From NCBI GenBank assembly GCA_002281735.1, contig NCGK01000007.1, positions 1 through 64,000 of the forward strand: 64,000 nucleotides of DNA. The letters are read 5' to 3'. This document shows, piece after piece, positions 16,629 through 25,241 of this stretch. Positions within the stretch are counted from its first letter, which is position 1. Each line of letters begins with the position of its first letter. A program made the translations under genes and the position numbers. The stretch comes from Gammaproteobacteria bacterium 28-57-27. GTDB lineage: Bacteria; Pseudomonadota; Gammaproteobacteria; Halothiobacillales; Halothiobacillaceae. Under the pieces are notes generated by a model. The model was not told where the DNA came from. It made no database searches and saw only the letters and a program-made list of their open reading frames with translations.

Positions 16629-17238
16629 CATCTACCTTCCTGGCACAGACATCCCGATAAATCGCATGGGGATAACCGATTCGGAGCTATTGCACCAAGT
16701 CGAAGAGTTATTGCTACAACAGGCGTACCAAGTCTTTATCAGCGAATGCGAGCCGGACACTCGCTTCGACGAAACCTACTTCAAATCCCTACAGCAGCGC
16801 ACCTTCGCAACCCTCTATGAGTGGGCTGGCGAATACCGCAGTGTGGACATGAGCAAAGGCGGCTCGCTGTTCTGCCGCGCCGAGTTTCTGGAGAGTGAAT
16901 CCCATCGTTTGTTTCAGCAACTGGAGCAGGAGGGCTTCCTTAAACAGACCGCCGACGGGTCAAAGGAGGCATTCGCCGAACGTCTGGCACACTACCAGTG
17001 CGAACTTATCGCCCTGCACCCGTTTTACGAGCTCAACGGACGCATCACCCGTCTGTTCTTCGATCTCATCGCCATCGTCAACGGCTACGACCCCATTGAC
17101 TACAGCCCGACGCTCAAGGCAACCGCAGATAAAACCAACGCCTACATCCAGGCATCCATCGCCTGTGTCCGTGCCGCCGACAACAGCATGCTGCGGCAAA
17201 TCATCCTCGACGGTCTGAACAAGGCGGAAGCCCCATGA
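16600..17238 (+). CDS. Fic domain protein (predicted AMPylating toxin)
   Basis: 212 residues. The Fic core has LYEWAGEYRSVDMSKGGS and the active-site loop HPFYELNGRITR near residues 140-151, matching H-x-F-x-[DE]-x-N-G-R-x-x-R with Leu in place of the usual Gly before NGR. Fic enzymes transfer AMP or other nucleotides to protein side chains. The GTG start at 16600 has GGAG eight bases upstream. It overlaps the antitoxin ahead and its stop overlaps the hsdS start (ATGA), so the pair is built into the restriction operon between hsdM and hsdS. Confidence 0.9.
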   Translation: MSKYQFPASDIYLPGTDIPINRMGITDSELLHQVEELLLQQAYQVFISECEPDTRFDETYFKSLQQRTFATLYEWAGEYRSVDMSKGGSLFCRAEFLESESHRLFQQLEQEGFLKQTADGSKEAFAERLAHYQCELIALHPFYELNGRITRLFFDLIAIVNGYDPIDYSPTLKATADKTNAYIQASIACVRAADNSMLRQIILDGLNKAEAP

Positions 17239-18554
17239 GTTTCCCGCGTTACCCGAGTTACAAGGACAGCGGCGTGGAATGGCTGGGGGAGGTGCCGGGG
17301 CATTGGGAGGTGACCGCACTAAAGCGGGGCTTCAATGTCACCCTCGGCAAGATGCTTCAGCCCGAATCAAGCAGCCCAGATGACGAACTCTTGCCCTACC
17401 TGAGAGCTGCAAACATTCAGTGGGGCGGGATTGATACGACGGACATCAAGCAAATGTGGTTATCCAAACGTGATCGTGCTCAGTTGTGTTTGGAAAGTGG
17501 TGACTTGCTGGTGAGTGAAGGTGGGGATGTAGGCCGCTCATGTCTTTGGGAGGCTGAACTCGACAATTGCTATTTCCAGAACTCCGTGAACAGGGTTCGT
17601 GCGCGTGATGGCCACTCAAACCGGTATCTTTACTACTGGATATCCACGATCAAGGACAAAGGCTATATCGACGTTCTCTGTAACAAGTCGACTATCGCGC
17701 ACTTCACGGCAGAGAAGGTCGCTGCGGTTCCGGTTCCCCTACCCACACCTGATGAGCAAACCCAAATCGCCGCCTTCCTCGACCGCGAGACGGCGAAGAT
17801 TGATGCGCTGGTGGCAGAGCAGCGGCGGCTGGTGGAATTGCTGAAAGAAAAGCGCCAGGCCGTTATCTCCCACGCCGTCACCCAAGGCCTGAACCCCCAC
17901 GCCCCTATGAAGCCTTCCGGCATCGAATGGCTCGGGGATGTGCCGGCGCATTGGGTCACACCTTCGTTGTACATGCGCTATTCGTCCGAACTCGGAAAGA
18001 TGCTCGATAGTTCGAAAATTACGGGCGATCATTTAATTCCGTATGTGCGCAATGTTGATGTTCAGTGGGGGGCGATCAATCTGGATGACTTGCCCTTTAT
18101 GGACATTCGGGAAGACGAGCATCAGCGGTATACCATCAAGGCTGGCGACCTACTGATTTGTGAGGGTGGCGAAGTCGGCAGGGCTGCAATAGTGCCAACC
18201 ATGAACGGCGTCTTTGGCTACCAGAAGGCTCTTCATAGACTTCGCGCGCTCAAGGATGATGAAAACACGAAGTTCATGTACTTCACTCTTCTGTGGGCAG
18301 CAAATACAGGCGTATTCAACCTCAGCGGGTCATCTACGATCGCCCATTTAACCGGCGAACAACTGCGCAAGTATCGATTTCCCAAGCCGCCTATTGCTGA
18401 ACAAGCGCAGATCGTTGCCGTCCTTGAAACCGAAACCGCCAAGCTCGACACCCTCACCGCCGAAGCCCAGCGCGCCATCGACCTGCTGCAAGAACGCCGC
18501 AGCGCGCTGATCTCCGCCGCCGTGACCGGCCAGATTGATGTTCGCCCGCACTGA
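17235..18554 (+). CDS. hsdS: Type I restriction-modification system, specificity (S) subunit
   Basis: 439 residues with two target recognition domains in tandem. Each half opens with a related motif (YKDSGVEWLGEVPGHW near residue 9; MKPSGIEWLGDVPAHW near residue 219) and closes with a helical spacer (DEQTQIAAFLDRETAKIDAL; AEQAQIVAVLETETAKLDTL), the classic internal repeat of HsdS. It reads a bipartite DNA site whose sequence cannot be told from the protein. The start overlaps fic by ATGA. Confidence 0.93.
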   Translation: MSFPRYPSYKDSGVEWLGEVPGHWEVTALKRGFNVTLGKMLQPESSSPDDELLPYLRAANIQWGGIDTTDIKQMWLSKRDRAQLCLESGDLLVSEGGDVGRSCLWEAELDNCYFQNSVNRVRARDGHSNRYLYYWISTIKDKGYIDVLCNKSTIAHFTAEKVAAVPVPLPTPDEQTQIAAFLDRETAKIDALVAEQRRLVELLKEKRQAVISHAVTQGLNPHAPMKPSGIEWLGDVPAHWVTPSLYMRYSSELGKMLDSSKITGDHLIPYVRNVDVQWGAINLDDLPFMDIREDEHQRYTIKAGDLLICEGGEVGRAAIVPTMNGVFGYQKALHRLRALKDDENTKFMYFTLLWAANTGVFNLSGSSTIAHLTGEQLRKYRFPKPPIAEQAQIVAVLETETAKLDTLTAEAQRAIDLLQERRSALISAAVTGQIDVRPH

Positions 18555-18570
18555 TCGCTGGCTTGATCGC

Positions 18571-18606
18571 ACGATTAATCGTATGCTGTGAAGCACGAAT
18601 TATCGC
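18571..18606 (+). promoter_or_regulatory. Predicted operator of the Phd/RelE-type toxin-antitoxin pair
   Basis: A perfect 12-bp palindrome, acgattaatcgt (18571-18582), follows gc. A related site, gcacgaattatcgc, lies at 18593-18606, just ahead of the Shine-Dalgarno of the antitoxin. Paired operators of this kind are usual for autorepressed antitoxins. Confidence 0.5.
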
Positions 18607-18623
18607 TTATTCAGGAGGCTTTT

Positions 18624-18881
18624 ATGTCCCACATCAGCGCCAACGATCTTAAAACCAAGGGCATCTCGGCCATCGAGCTGGCTCTGAGCGATGCGCCGGA
18701 AGCCATTGTTTCGGTGCGCGGCAAGGATAAATTCGTGGTGATGGAGCTGGCGCATTACCACTATCTGCGCGAATGCGAACTGGATGCCGCGCTGGCGGAA
18801 ACGCGCGCTGATCTGGCTGCCGGGCGCTTTGTGGAGGAGTCGGCGGAAGAGCATGTGGCACGTGTGACATCCTCCACATGA
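18624..18881 (+). CDS. Type II antitoxin, Phd/YefM-like
   Basis: 85 residues. The N-terminus, SHISANDLKTKGISAIELAL, resembles a Phd/YefM DNA-binding fold, and the acidic C-terminus is likely to wrap the toxin. AGGAGG lies five bases before ATG 18624, which decides the start over a GTG at 18588. The stop overlaps the toxin start (ATGA). It should repress its own promoter at the palindromes at 18571-18606. Confidence 0.82.
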   Translation: MSHISANDLKTKGISAIELALSDAPEAIVSVRGKDKFVVMELAHYHYLRECELDAALAETRADLAAGRFVEESAEEHVARVTSST

Positions 18882-19153
18882 GCTATCGGTTAATTTTTAC
18901 CGAGCAATACGCAAAACGCGCTGCCAATTTTCTCAAGCGGCATCCCGATCTGGAAAAGCAGTACCTTAGAACGCTGCAACTGCTCGCGCTTAACCCCTAC
19001 TATCCCTCGCTGCGCCTGCATCCATTGCGTGGCAAGCATGAAGGCCTGCATTCGGTGTCGATCAATTTGTCTTACCGCATTACGATTGAATTGCTGATTG
19101 AGGATGGGCAAATTATTCCCATCAATGTGGGCGACCATGATGCGGTTTACTGA
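18878..19153 (+). CDS. Type II toxin, RelE/ParE superfamily
   Basis: 91 residues with the compact RelE/YafQ pattern: YRLIFTEQYAKRAANFLKRHP at the start, LHPLRGKHEGLHSVSINLSYRI in the middle and a C-terminal INVGDHDAVY. Members cut mRNA on the ribosome or inhibit gyrase; the C-terminal His and the Arg in SYRI suit an mRNA interferase. It is coupled to the antitoxin by an ATGA overlap and sits 12 bases before hsdR. Confidence 0.85.
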   Translation: MSYRLIFTEQYAKRAANFLKRHPDLEKQYLRTLQLLALNPYYPSLRLHPLRGKHEGLHSVSINLSYRITIELLIEDGQIIPINVGDHDAVY

Positions 19154-19165
19154 TCCGATACCCTT

Positions 19166-22100
19166 ATGAGCATTCACAAAGAAATCAGCTTCGAGAGCGA
19201 GATTTGCCAGCACCTGGCCGAGCACGGCTGGCTGTATGCCGAAGGCGATGCAGCCGGCTACGACCGTGCGCGGGCGCTGTTCCCAGCGGATGTGCTGGCT
19301 TGGGTGCAGGCCACGCAGCCGCAAGCCTGGGAAACCCTGAGCAAGAACCACGGCACCCAGGCCGGGGAAACCCTGCTGGCTCGCCTGCGCGATCAGCTCG
19401 ACCAACGTGGCACGCTGGATGTGCTGCGCCACGGTATCGAGTTGCTGGGTCTTAAATCACCGCTGAAACTGGCCGAGTTCAAACCGGCGCTGGCGATCAA
19501 TCCCGACATTCTGGCGCGTTATGCCGCTAACCGGCTGCGCGTGGTGCGGCAGTTGCGCTATTCGTTGCACAATAATAAGAACAGCATTGATCTGGTCTTG
19601 TTCCTTAACGGTCTGCCGGTGGCGACAGCGGAGCTGAAAACCGACTTTACCCAGAGCATTGGCGACGCGATTGACCAGTATCGCTTTGACCGCAATCCCA
19701 AGCCCAAAGGACAGGCCGCCGAGCCGCTGCTGTCCTTCCCCAACGGGGCGCTGGTGCATTTTGCGGTGAGCAATAGTGAAGTGCAGATGGTGACGCGGCT
19801 GGCTGGCGCGGCCACGCTGTTTTTGCCTTTCAACCAGGGCAACGAAGGCGCGGCGGGCAATCCGCCGAATCCGCACGGCGGGCACCGCACGGCCTATCTG
19901 TGGGAGCAGGTGTGGGCGAAGGAGAGCTGGCTGGAAATTCTGGGGCGTTACCTTATCGCCCAACGCAACCCGAAAAAGCAGATTGAACGCATTATTTTCC
20001 CGCGTTTTCATCAGCTTGATGTCACGCGCAAGCTCCAGTCGGCTGTGCTTTTGGATCAGCCGGGCGGGAAGTATCTGATCCAGCATTCGGCAGGTTCGGG
20101 CAAGACCAACTCCATTGCCTGGACGGCGCATTTCCTCGCTGAATTGCACGATGCCCAGCACAGGAAGGTGTTCGATTCTGTGCTGGTGGTGTCGGATCGC
20201 AATGTGATCGACGCGCAGTTACAGGAGGCGTTGTTCGACTTTCAGCGCACCAGTGGTGTGGTCGCCACGATCACCAACAAGGACGGCAGCAAGAGCGGCA
20301 AGCTGGCCGAGGCGCTGTCGGGTGACAAGAAAATCGTGGTCTGCACCATCCAGACCTTTCCCTTTGCGCTGGATGCTGTGCGCAAACTGGCGGCCACGCA
20401 AGGCAAACGCTTTGCGGTGATTGCCGATGAGGCACATAGCTCGCAGACGGGCGAGGCAGCGGCGAAGCTGAAGGAAGTGCTAAGCCCCGAGGAACTGGCG
20501 GCGCTGAGCGACGGTGGCGAAATCAGCACCGAAGATATTCTCGCGGCACACATGGCGATGCGGGCTGACGACAGCGGCATCACGTTCGTCGCGTTTACGG
20601 CCACGCCCAAGAACAAGACGATGGAGCTGTTTGGCACGCGCCCCGATCCGGCGCGCAAACCGGCACCGGACAATCTGCCGCTGCCGTTCCACGTCTATTC
20701 CATGCGTCAGGCCATCGAGGAGCGATTCATTCTTGATGTGCTGAAGAATTACACGCCGTACAGCCTGGCTTTCAAGCTGGCGCACGACGGCAAGGAGATC
20801 GACGATAAACAGGTGGAGCGCAGCACGGCGCTGAAGGGCATCATGGGCTGGGTGCGGCTGCATCCCTACAACATCGCGCAGAAGGTCGAGGTTGTGGTGG
20901 AGCATTTCCGCAAGTTCGTGGCTCCGCTGCTCGATGCCAAGGCCAAGGCGATGGTGGTGGTCAGTAGTCGGCAGGAGGCCGTGCGCTGGCAACTGGCCAT
21001 CAATACCTACATCAAGCAGCATGGCTACAGGATCGGCACGCTGGTCGCGTTCTCCGGCGAGGTGGTCGATGAGCCATCCGGCTCGGACAGTTTCACCGAG
21101 CACAGCCCGGCGTTGAACCCTAACCTGAAAGGCCGCGATATCCGCGAAGCCTTCAAGGGCGACGAATATCAAATCCTGCTGGTGGCGAACAAGTTTCAGA
21201 CCGGTTTCGATCAGCCGCTGCTGTGCGGCATGTATGTGGACAAGCGGCTGGCCGGCATTCAGGCCGTACAAACCCTTTCACGCCTCAACCGTGCCTACCC
21301 CGGCAAGGACACGACTTATGTACTGGATTTTGTGAACAACTCCGAGGACGTGCTGGCCGCGTTCAAGACCTATCACACTACAGCGGAGCTTTCGGCAACG
21401 ACCAATCCCAATCTGGTGTATGACCTGCGCGCAAAACTGGATGCTGCCGGACACTACGACGATTTCGAGGTCGACCGGGTGGCCGCTGTGGAGATGAACC
21501 CGAATGCCAGGCAGAGCGACTTGGTCGCCGCGCTGGAGCCGGTGCAGGATCGCGTGATGAAACGCTACAAGCTCGCCCAAACGGCTTTGAGCACTGCACG
21601 GGTGAGGCAGAATGACAAGGCCGTCGAAGACGCTCAGAACGAACTCAAGGCGCTGACTCTGTTCAAGGCTGACATGAGTACCTACATCCGGCTGTACACG
21701 TTTCTTGCGCAAATATTCGACTATGGCAACACCGCCATCGAGAAGCGTGCCATGTTCTTCAAGCGCCTGCTGCCCTTGCTGGAGTTTGGCCGCGAACGCG
21801 AGGGTATCGACCTCTCGAAAGTGGTGCTAACGCATCATCACCTGAAGAATCTGGGACATTACGCGATGCCGCTCGGCGAGGGCGAGACACCCAAGCTTGA
21901 ACCCATCACCGAAGCGGGCAGTGGTCATGTGCAGGAACCGCAGAAAGCCTATATGGGTGAACTCATCCAGAAACTGAACGATCTTTTTGAAGGCGAGCTC
22001 ACCGACCAGGACAAGCTGGTCTACGTGAACAATGTCATCAAAGGCAAACTGCTGGAATCAGAAACGCTGCAACAACAAGCGGCGAACAACAGCAAGGAGC

Positions 22101-22282
22101 AGTTTGCCAATTCGCCTGACCTTACAACCGAACTGCAGAACGCCAATATAAACGCCTACGACGCGCACACATTGATGAGCACGCAGGCGCTTAATTCACC
22201 CACCGTTCAGGCCGGCCTTCTGGACATCCTGCTAAACCACGCGGGACTGTATGAAGCACTGCGAGCGCGGGCAGCTGCTTAA
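19166..22282 (+). CDS. hsdR: Type I restriction-modification system, endonuclease (R) subunit
   Basis: 1038 residues. The N-terminal nuclease domain has the D...ExK pattern (NSIDLVLFLNGLPVATAELK, about residues 137-156). It is followed by the SF2 motor with Walker A AGSGKTNS near residue 309, DEAH near residue 420 (ADEAHSSQTG) and the motif VI-like QTLSRLNRAYPGKD near residue 710, then a C-terminal helical region that contacts HsdM. It cuts DNA far from the recognition site after ATP-driven translocation. It ends the locus. Confidence 0.95.
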   Translation: MSIHKEISFESEICQHLAEHGWLYAEGDAAGYDRARALFPADVLAWVQATQPQAWETLSKNHGTQAGETLLARLRDQLDQRGTLDVLRHGIELLGLKSPLKLAEFKPALAINPDILARYAANRLRVVRQLRYSLHNNKNSIDLVLFLNGLPVATAELKTDFTQSIGDAIDQYRFDRNPKPKGQAAEPLLSFPNGALVHFAVSNSEVQMVTRLAGAATLFLPFNQGNEGAAGNPPNPHGGHRTAYLWEQVWAKESWLEILGRYLIAQRNPKKQIERIIFPRFHQLDVTRKLQSAVLLDQPGGKYLIQHSAGSGKTNSIAWTAHFLAELHDAQHRKVFDSVLVVSDRNVIDAQLQEALFDFQRTSGVVATITNKDGSKSGKLAEALSGDKKIVVCTIQTFPFALDAVRKLAATQGKRFAVIADEAHSSQTGEAAAKLKEVLSPEELAALSDGGEISTEDILAAHMAMRADDSGITFVAFTATPKNKTMELFGTRPDPARKPAPDNLPLPFHVYSMRQAIEERFILDVLKNYTPYSLAFKLAHDGKEIDDKQVERSTALKGIMGWVRLHPYNIAQKVEVVVEHFRKFVAPLLDAKAKAMVVVSSRQEAVRWQLAINTYIKQHGYRIGTLVAFSGEVVDEPSGSDSFTEHSPALNPNLKGRDIREAFKGDEYQILLVANKFQTGFDQPLLCGMYVDKRLAGIQAVQTLSRLNRAYPGKDTTYVLDFVNNSEDVLAAFKTYHTTAELSATTNPNLVYDLRAKLDAAGHYDDFEVDRVAAVEMNPNARQSDLVAALEPVQDRVMKRYKLAQTALSTARVRQNDKAVEDAQNELKALTLFKADMSTYIRLYTFLAQIFDYGNTAIEKRAMFFKRLLPLLEFGREREGIDLSKVVLTHHHLKNLGHYAMPLGEGETPKLEPITEAGSGHVQEPQKAYMGELIQKLNDLFEGELTDQDKLVYVNNVIKGKLLESETLQQQAANNSKEQFANSPDLTTELQNANINAYDAHTLMSTQALNSPTVQAGLLDILLNHAGLYEALRARAAA

Positions 22283-22311
22283 TTCAGTGGCGAACAGGAC
22301 ACGCCCCACAT

Positions 22312-22339
22312 AAAAAAGGGCACGGATTAACGTGCCCTT
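22312..22339 (-). terminator. Terminator of rho
   Basis: The 9-bp stem aagggcacg/cgtgccctt with loop gattaa is followed on the minus strand by TTTTTT. It lies just past the rho stop and between the convergent hsdR and rho. Confidence 0.85.
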
Positions 22340-22360
22340 CGTATACAAATTCGCTAAAAC

Positions 22361-23617
22361 CTAGCGCTTCATGGCATCCCAAAATTCGCCATTCGCCTTG
22401 GTCTTGGTCAGGCGATCGAGCAAAAACTCCATCGACTCCAACTCGCCCATGCTGTGCAGGAACTTGCGCAGAATCCACATCTTCTGCATTTCTTCGTTGT
22501 CGGTGAGCAGTTCTTCGCGGCGTGTGCCGGAGCGGTTGATGTCAATCGCCGGGTACACGCGCTTTTCGGCTAGTTTACGGTTAAGATGCACTTCGCTGTT
22601 GCCCGTGCCTTTGAACTCTTCGTAAATCACTTCGTCCATTTTCGAGCCGGTATCAATCAGCGCGGTGGCGATAATGGTCAGCGAGCCACCTTCTTCAAGG
22701 TTGCGTGCGGCACCGAAGAAGCGTTTGGGCTTTTGCAGGGCATTGGCATCCACACCGCCGGTCAATACCTTGCCGGATGAAGGTTGCACGATGTTGTAGG
22801 CTCGCGCCAGACGGGTAATCGAGTCGAGCAAAATCACCACGTCACGCTTGTGTTCTACCAGGCGCTTGGCCTTGTCGATCACCATTTCGGCGACTTGCAC
22901 ATGGCGCGTGGCGGGTTCATCAAAGGTGGATGCGATCACTTCGCCGCGCACAGTGCGCTGCATTTCGGTCACTTCTTCCGGGCGCTCGTCGATCAGTAGA
23001 ACGATCAGGTAGCACTCGGGGTAGTTGGCGGTAATGCTCTGCGCAATGTTCTGCAACATCATGGTCTTACCGGCCTTGGGCGGCGCGATAATCAGGCCAC
23101 GCTGACCTTTGCCCATCGGGGCGACAATGTCGATGATGCGTGCAGTCAGGTCTTCCGTGCTGCCATTGCCGCGTTCCATGCGCATGCGCTTTTCAGGATG
23201 CAGCGGGGTGAGGTTTTCAAACGGCACTTTGCCCTTGGTGTTTTCTGGCGGCTCAAAGTTGATCGAATCGACTTTGAGCAGGGCGAAGTAACGCTCGCCT
23301 TCTTTCGGCGGGCGGATGGTGCCGGATACGGTGTCACCGGTTTGCAGGCCAAAGCGACGGATCTGGCTGGGTGAAACGTAAATATCGTCAGGGCCCGCCA
23401 AGTATGAGTCGTCCGGCGTGCGCAGGAAACCGAAGCCGTCGGAGAGAATTTCGAGCACACCATCGCTATAAATGGGTTCGCCGGTTTTAGCGTGAGCCTT
23501 GAGGATGACAAACAACAAATCTTGTTTGCGGGCGCGGGCAATGTTTTCAATGCCTAAGGATTCAGCCAAGGCGAATAGCTCGGCCGCTGGTTTTTTCTTG
23601 AGTTCGGTAAGATTCAT
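22361..23617 (-). CDS. rho: Transcription termination factor Rho
   Basis: A 418-residue hexameric RNA-dependent ATPase that ends transcription. It has the N-terminal Rho domain ([20 protein letters not shown]), the RNA-binding cold-shock-like domain ([20 protein letters not shown]), Walker A in [13 protein letters not shown] near residue 185, Walker B in [16 protein letters not shown] and the Q/R loops to the end [17 protein letters not shown]. It is normal in length. It follows trxA on the same strand after about 340 bases, the order seen in many proteobacteria. Confidence 0.97.
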   Translation of the reverse strand: MNLTELKKKPAAELFALAESLGIENIARARKQDLLFVILKAHAKTGEPIYSDGVLEILSDGFGFLRTPDDSYLAGPDDIYVSPSQIRRFGLQTGDTVSGTIRPPKEGERYFALLKVDSINFEPPENTKGKVPFENLTPLHPEKRMRMERGNGSTEDLTARIIDIVAPMGKGQRGLIIAPPKAGKTMMLQNIAQSITANYPECYLIVLLIDERPEEVTEMQRTVRGEVIASTFDEPATRHVQVAEMVIDKAKRLVEHKRDVVILLDSITRLARAYNIVQPSSGKVLTGGVDANALQKPKRFFGAARNLEEGGSLTIIATALIDTGSKMDEVIYEEFKGTGNSEVHLNRKLAEKRVYPAIDINRSGTRREELLTDNEEMQKMWILRKFLHSMGELESMEFLLDRLTKTKANGEFWDAMKR

Positions 23618-23961
23618 TCGAGGAGGATTTTCAATAACGATAGGAGCTTGTGACCAGGACAGGTCAAAGCGACGGGAGGAAAAGGAAGGTTCGCACTGCG
23701 CGCCACTCTGGACTCAGGAAGCTCAAATCATCGTATTCAAGCGGGCGCTTAAATATGGACTTAAACATCAAAGGGGTGCAGTGGAATAAGACGGGCTGCG
23801 AGAAAATGCAGACGCACACCTTAACTTTTGGCACTTCAACGGATTGAAGTTGGCGGAAAATAGCACAGCGACCATGCCGCGTCTAGGGATTTGATGGCTC
23901 AAATCCACGCACGGCATAAAAAATCAAGCCATTGCGGATGATTCAGACCTAAAAACGGGGC
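23618..23961. other. Long leader between trxA and rho
   Basis: About 344 bases with no supported gene. In homologous systems this gap holds the rho promoter and an autoregulated leader. Here I see a purine-rich stretch near 23660-23700 and AGGAGG just ahead of the rho start (the plus-strand text near 23625 reads aggaggattttcaa on the other strand), but I could not define a promoter. Confidence 0.3.
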
Positions 23962-24288
23962 TTAAAGCTGGCCATCCAGGAAGCTGGCAAGCTGTGATTT
24001 AGACAGTGCGCCGACTTTAGTGGCGGCGACCGCGCCATCCTTGAACAGCATCAGCGTGGGGATTCCGCGAATGCCGTATTTGGGCGGCGTGCCTGGGTTT
24101 TCGTCGATATTGAGTTTGGCGACTTTGATACGGCCCGCATATTCCTTGGCAATTTCTTCCAGAATCGGCGCGATCATGCGGCAAGGACCACACCACTCAG
24201 CCCAATAATCGACTAACACGGGAATCTCGCTCTTCAGCACATCGCTCTCAAAATCGGCATCGGACAAATAAACAATATTCTCACTCAC
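23962..24288 (-). CDS. trxA: Thioredoxin 1
   Basis: 108 residues, the standard TrxA length. The active site is WCGPC in [14 protein letters not shown], with the cis-Pro loop [11 protein letters not shown] and the C-terminal [13 protein letters not shown]. It reduces cytoplasmic disulfides. AAGGAGA lies about seven bases before the GTG at 24288, which gives [10 protein letters not shown]; the open frame to 24327 adds unsupported residues. It is the upstream neighbour of rho. Confidence 0.95.
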   Translation of the reverse strand: MSENIVYLSDADFESDVLKSEIPVLVDYWAEWCGPCRMIAPILEEIAKEYAGRIKVAKLNIDENPGTPPKYGIRGIPTLMLFKDGAVAATKVGALSKSQLASFLDGQL

Positions 24289-24449
24289 GCGGTATCTCCT
24301 TGATGAGGATGGGACACTAGAAACCAATCATTTCAGATCAAGCCAAAAAAGACCCGACACGCTCAGAACATTCCTAGCTGGACATTCAAAGTTCGGCAAT
24401 TTTGCGGCGAGCTTGGCGCGATTGCAAGCTAAGCGGGTCGAGCCAAGAC

Positions 24450-25241
24450 CTATAAACGCAGCCCCAACGGGCATTCAATTTCCACCGCCAGTGGGAGATG
24501 ATCTGAATGCGACAAGGGCAAGACCTCAGCCTTGTGAATACGCAAGCTAGGGCTGAGCAAAATATAATCAATCATGCGATTCGGCTGCCAACTGGGGAAG
24601 GTGTGTAGTTCCTGCTCAGGTAGCCGCAGGCCGGAGCGCTCTTGCAACATACGCAACTCCGGCGAATGCGGCAGGCAGTTGAAGTCCCCCATCAGCACCG
24701 CATGCGATTCGTCGCGCAATAATTCGGCCACGAACGCCATCTGTTTAAAACGCGCCCCTCGCCCCAAGGCAAGATGCATCACCGCCACAGCCAAACGCGC
24801 TTTGCCACAGCCAAAGTACGCCAGCATGACACCGCGTCCGGGCACGATTCCAGGCAGCGCGTGATGCTCGACCACATACGGCGTGTAGCGCGCCACCAGA
24901 CCGAGACTGTGCTTAGCCAAATGGCCAAAATCACGATTGGTTTGATGGCGCCAAAACGGCATACCCGCGCGCAAAGCGAGGTATTCGGTTTGGTTGATGT
25001 ATTGACTACGCAGGCTGCCTGCATCGACTTCCTGCAACCCCACAATGTCATAACCGCTCATGGCCGCCGCAATGCGATCCAAATTTCCGCTACGCTCACG
25101 GCTTGGCAGCACATGCTTCCAGCTATTACGCAGATAATCATGGTACGCACGGCTGGAAATGCCGACCTGAATGTTGTAACTCAGCAAGCGCAAATACGCG
25201 TTGTGCGCCGAACGGGTGTGCATGGGGGTACAGTCGCTCAT
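24450..25241 (-). CDS. Endonuclease/exonuclease/phosphatase family protein
   Basis: 263 residues with the metal-dependent EEP (DNase I-like) fold: LRLLSYNIQVGI, IVGLQEVDAGS (catalytic Glu), VMHLALG, LMGDFNCLPHSPE (Asp and Asn) and SDHLPLAVEIE (His at the end). Substrates of the family range from DNA to phosphoinositides and cannot be told here. It shares one base with the end of the acetolactate synthase-like gene, so the two are probably co-transcribed, although the metabolic link is not clear. Confidence 0.83.
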   Translation of the reverse strand: MSDCTPMHTRSAHNAYLRLLSYNIQVGISSRAYHDYLRNSWKHVLPSRERSGNLDRIAAAMSGYDIVGLQEVDAGSLRSQYINQTEYLALRAGMPFWRHQTNRDFGHLAKHSLGLVARYTPYVVEHHALPGIVPGRGVMLAYFGCGKARLAVAVMHLALGRGARFKQMAFVAELLRDESHAVLMGDFNCLPHSPELRMLQERSGLRLPEQELHTFPSWQPNRMIDYILLSPSLRIHKAEVLPLSHSDHLPLAVEIECPLGLRL

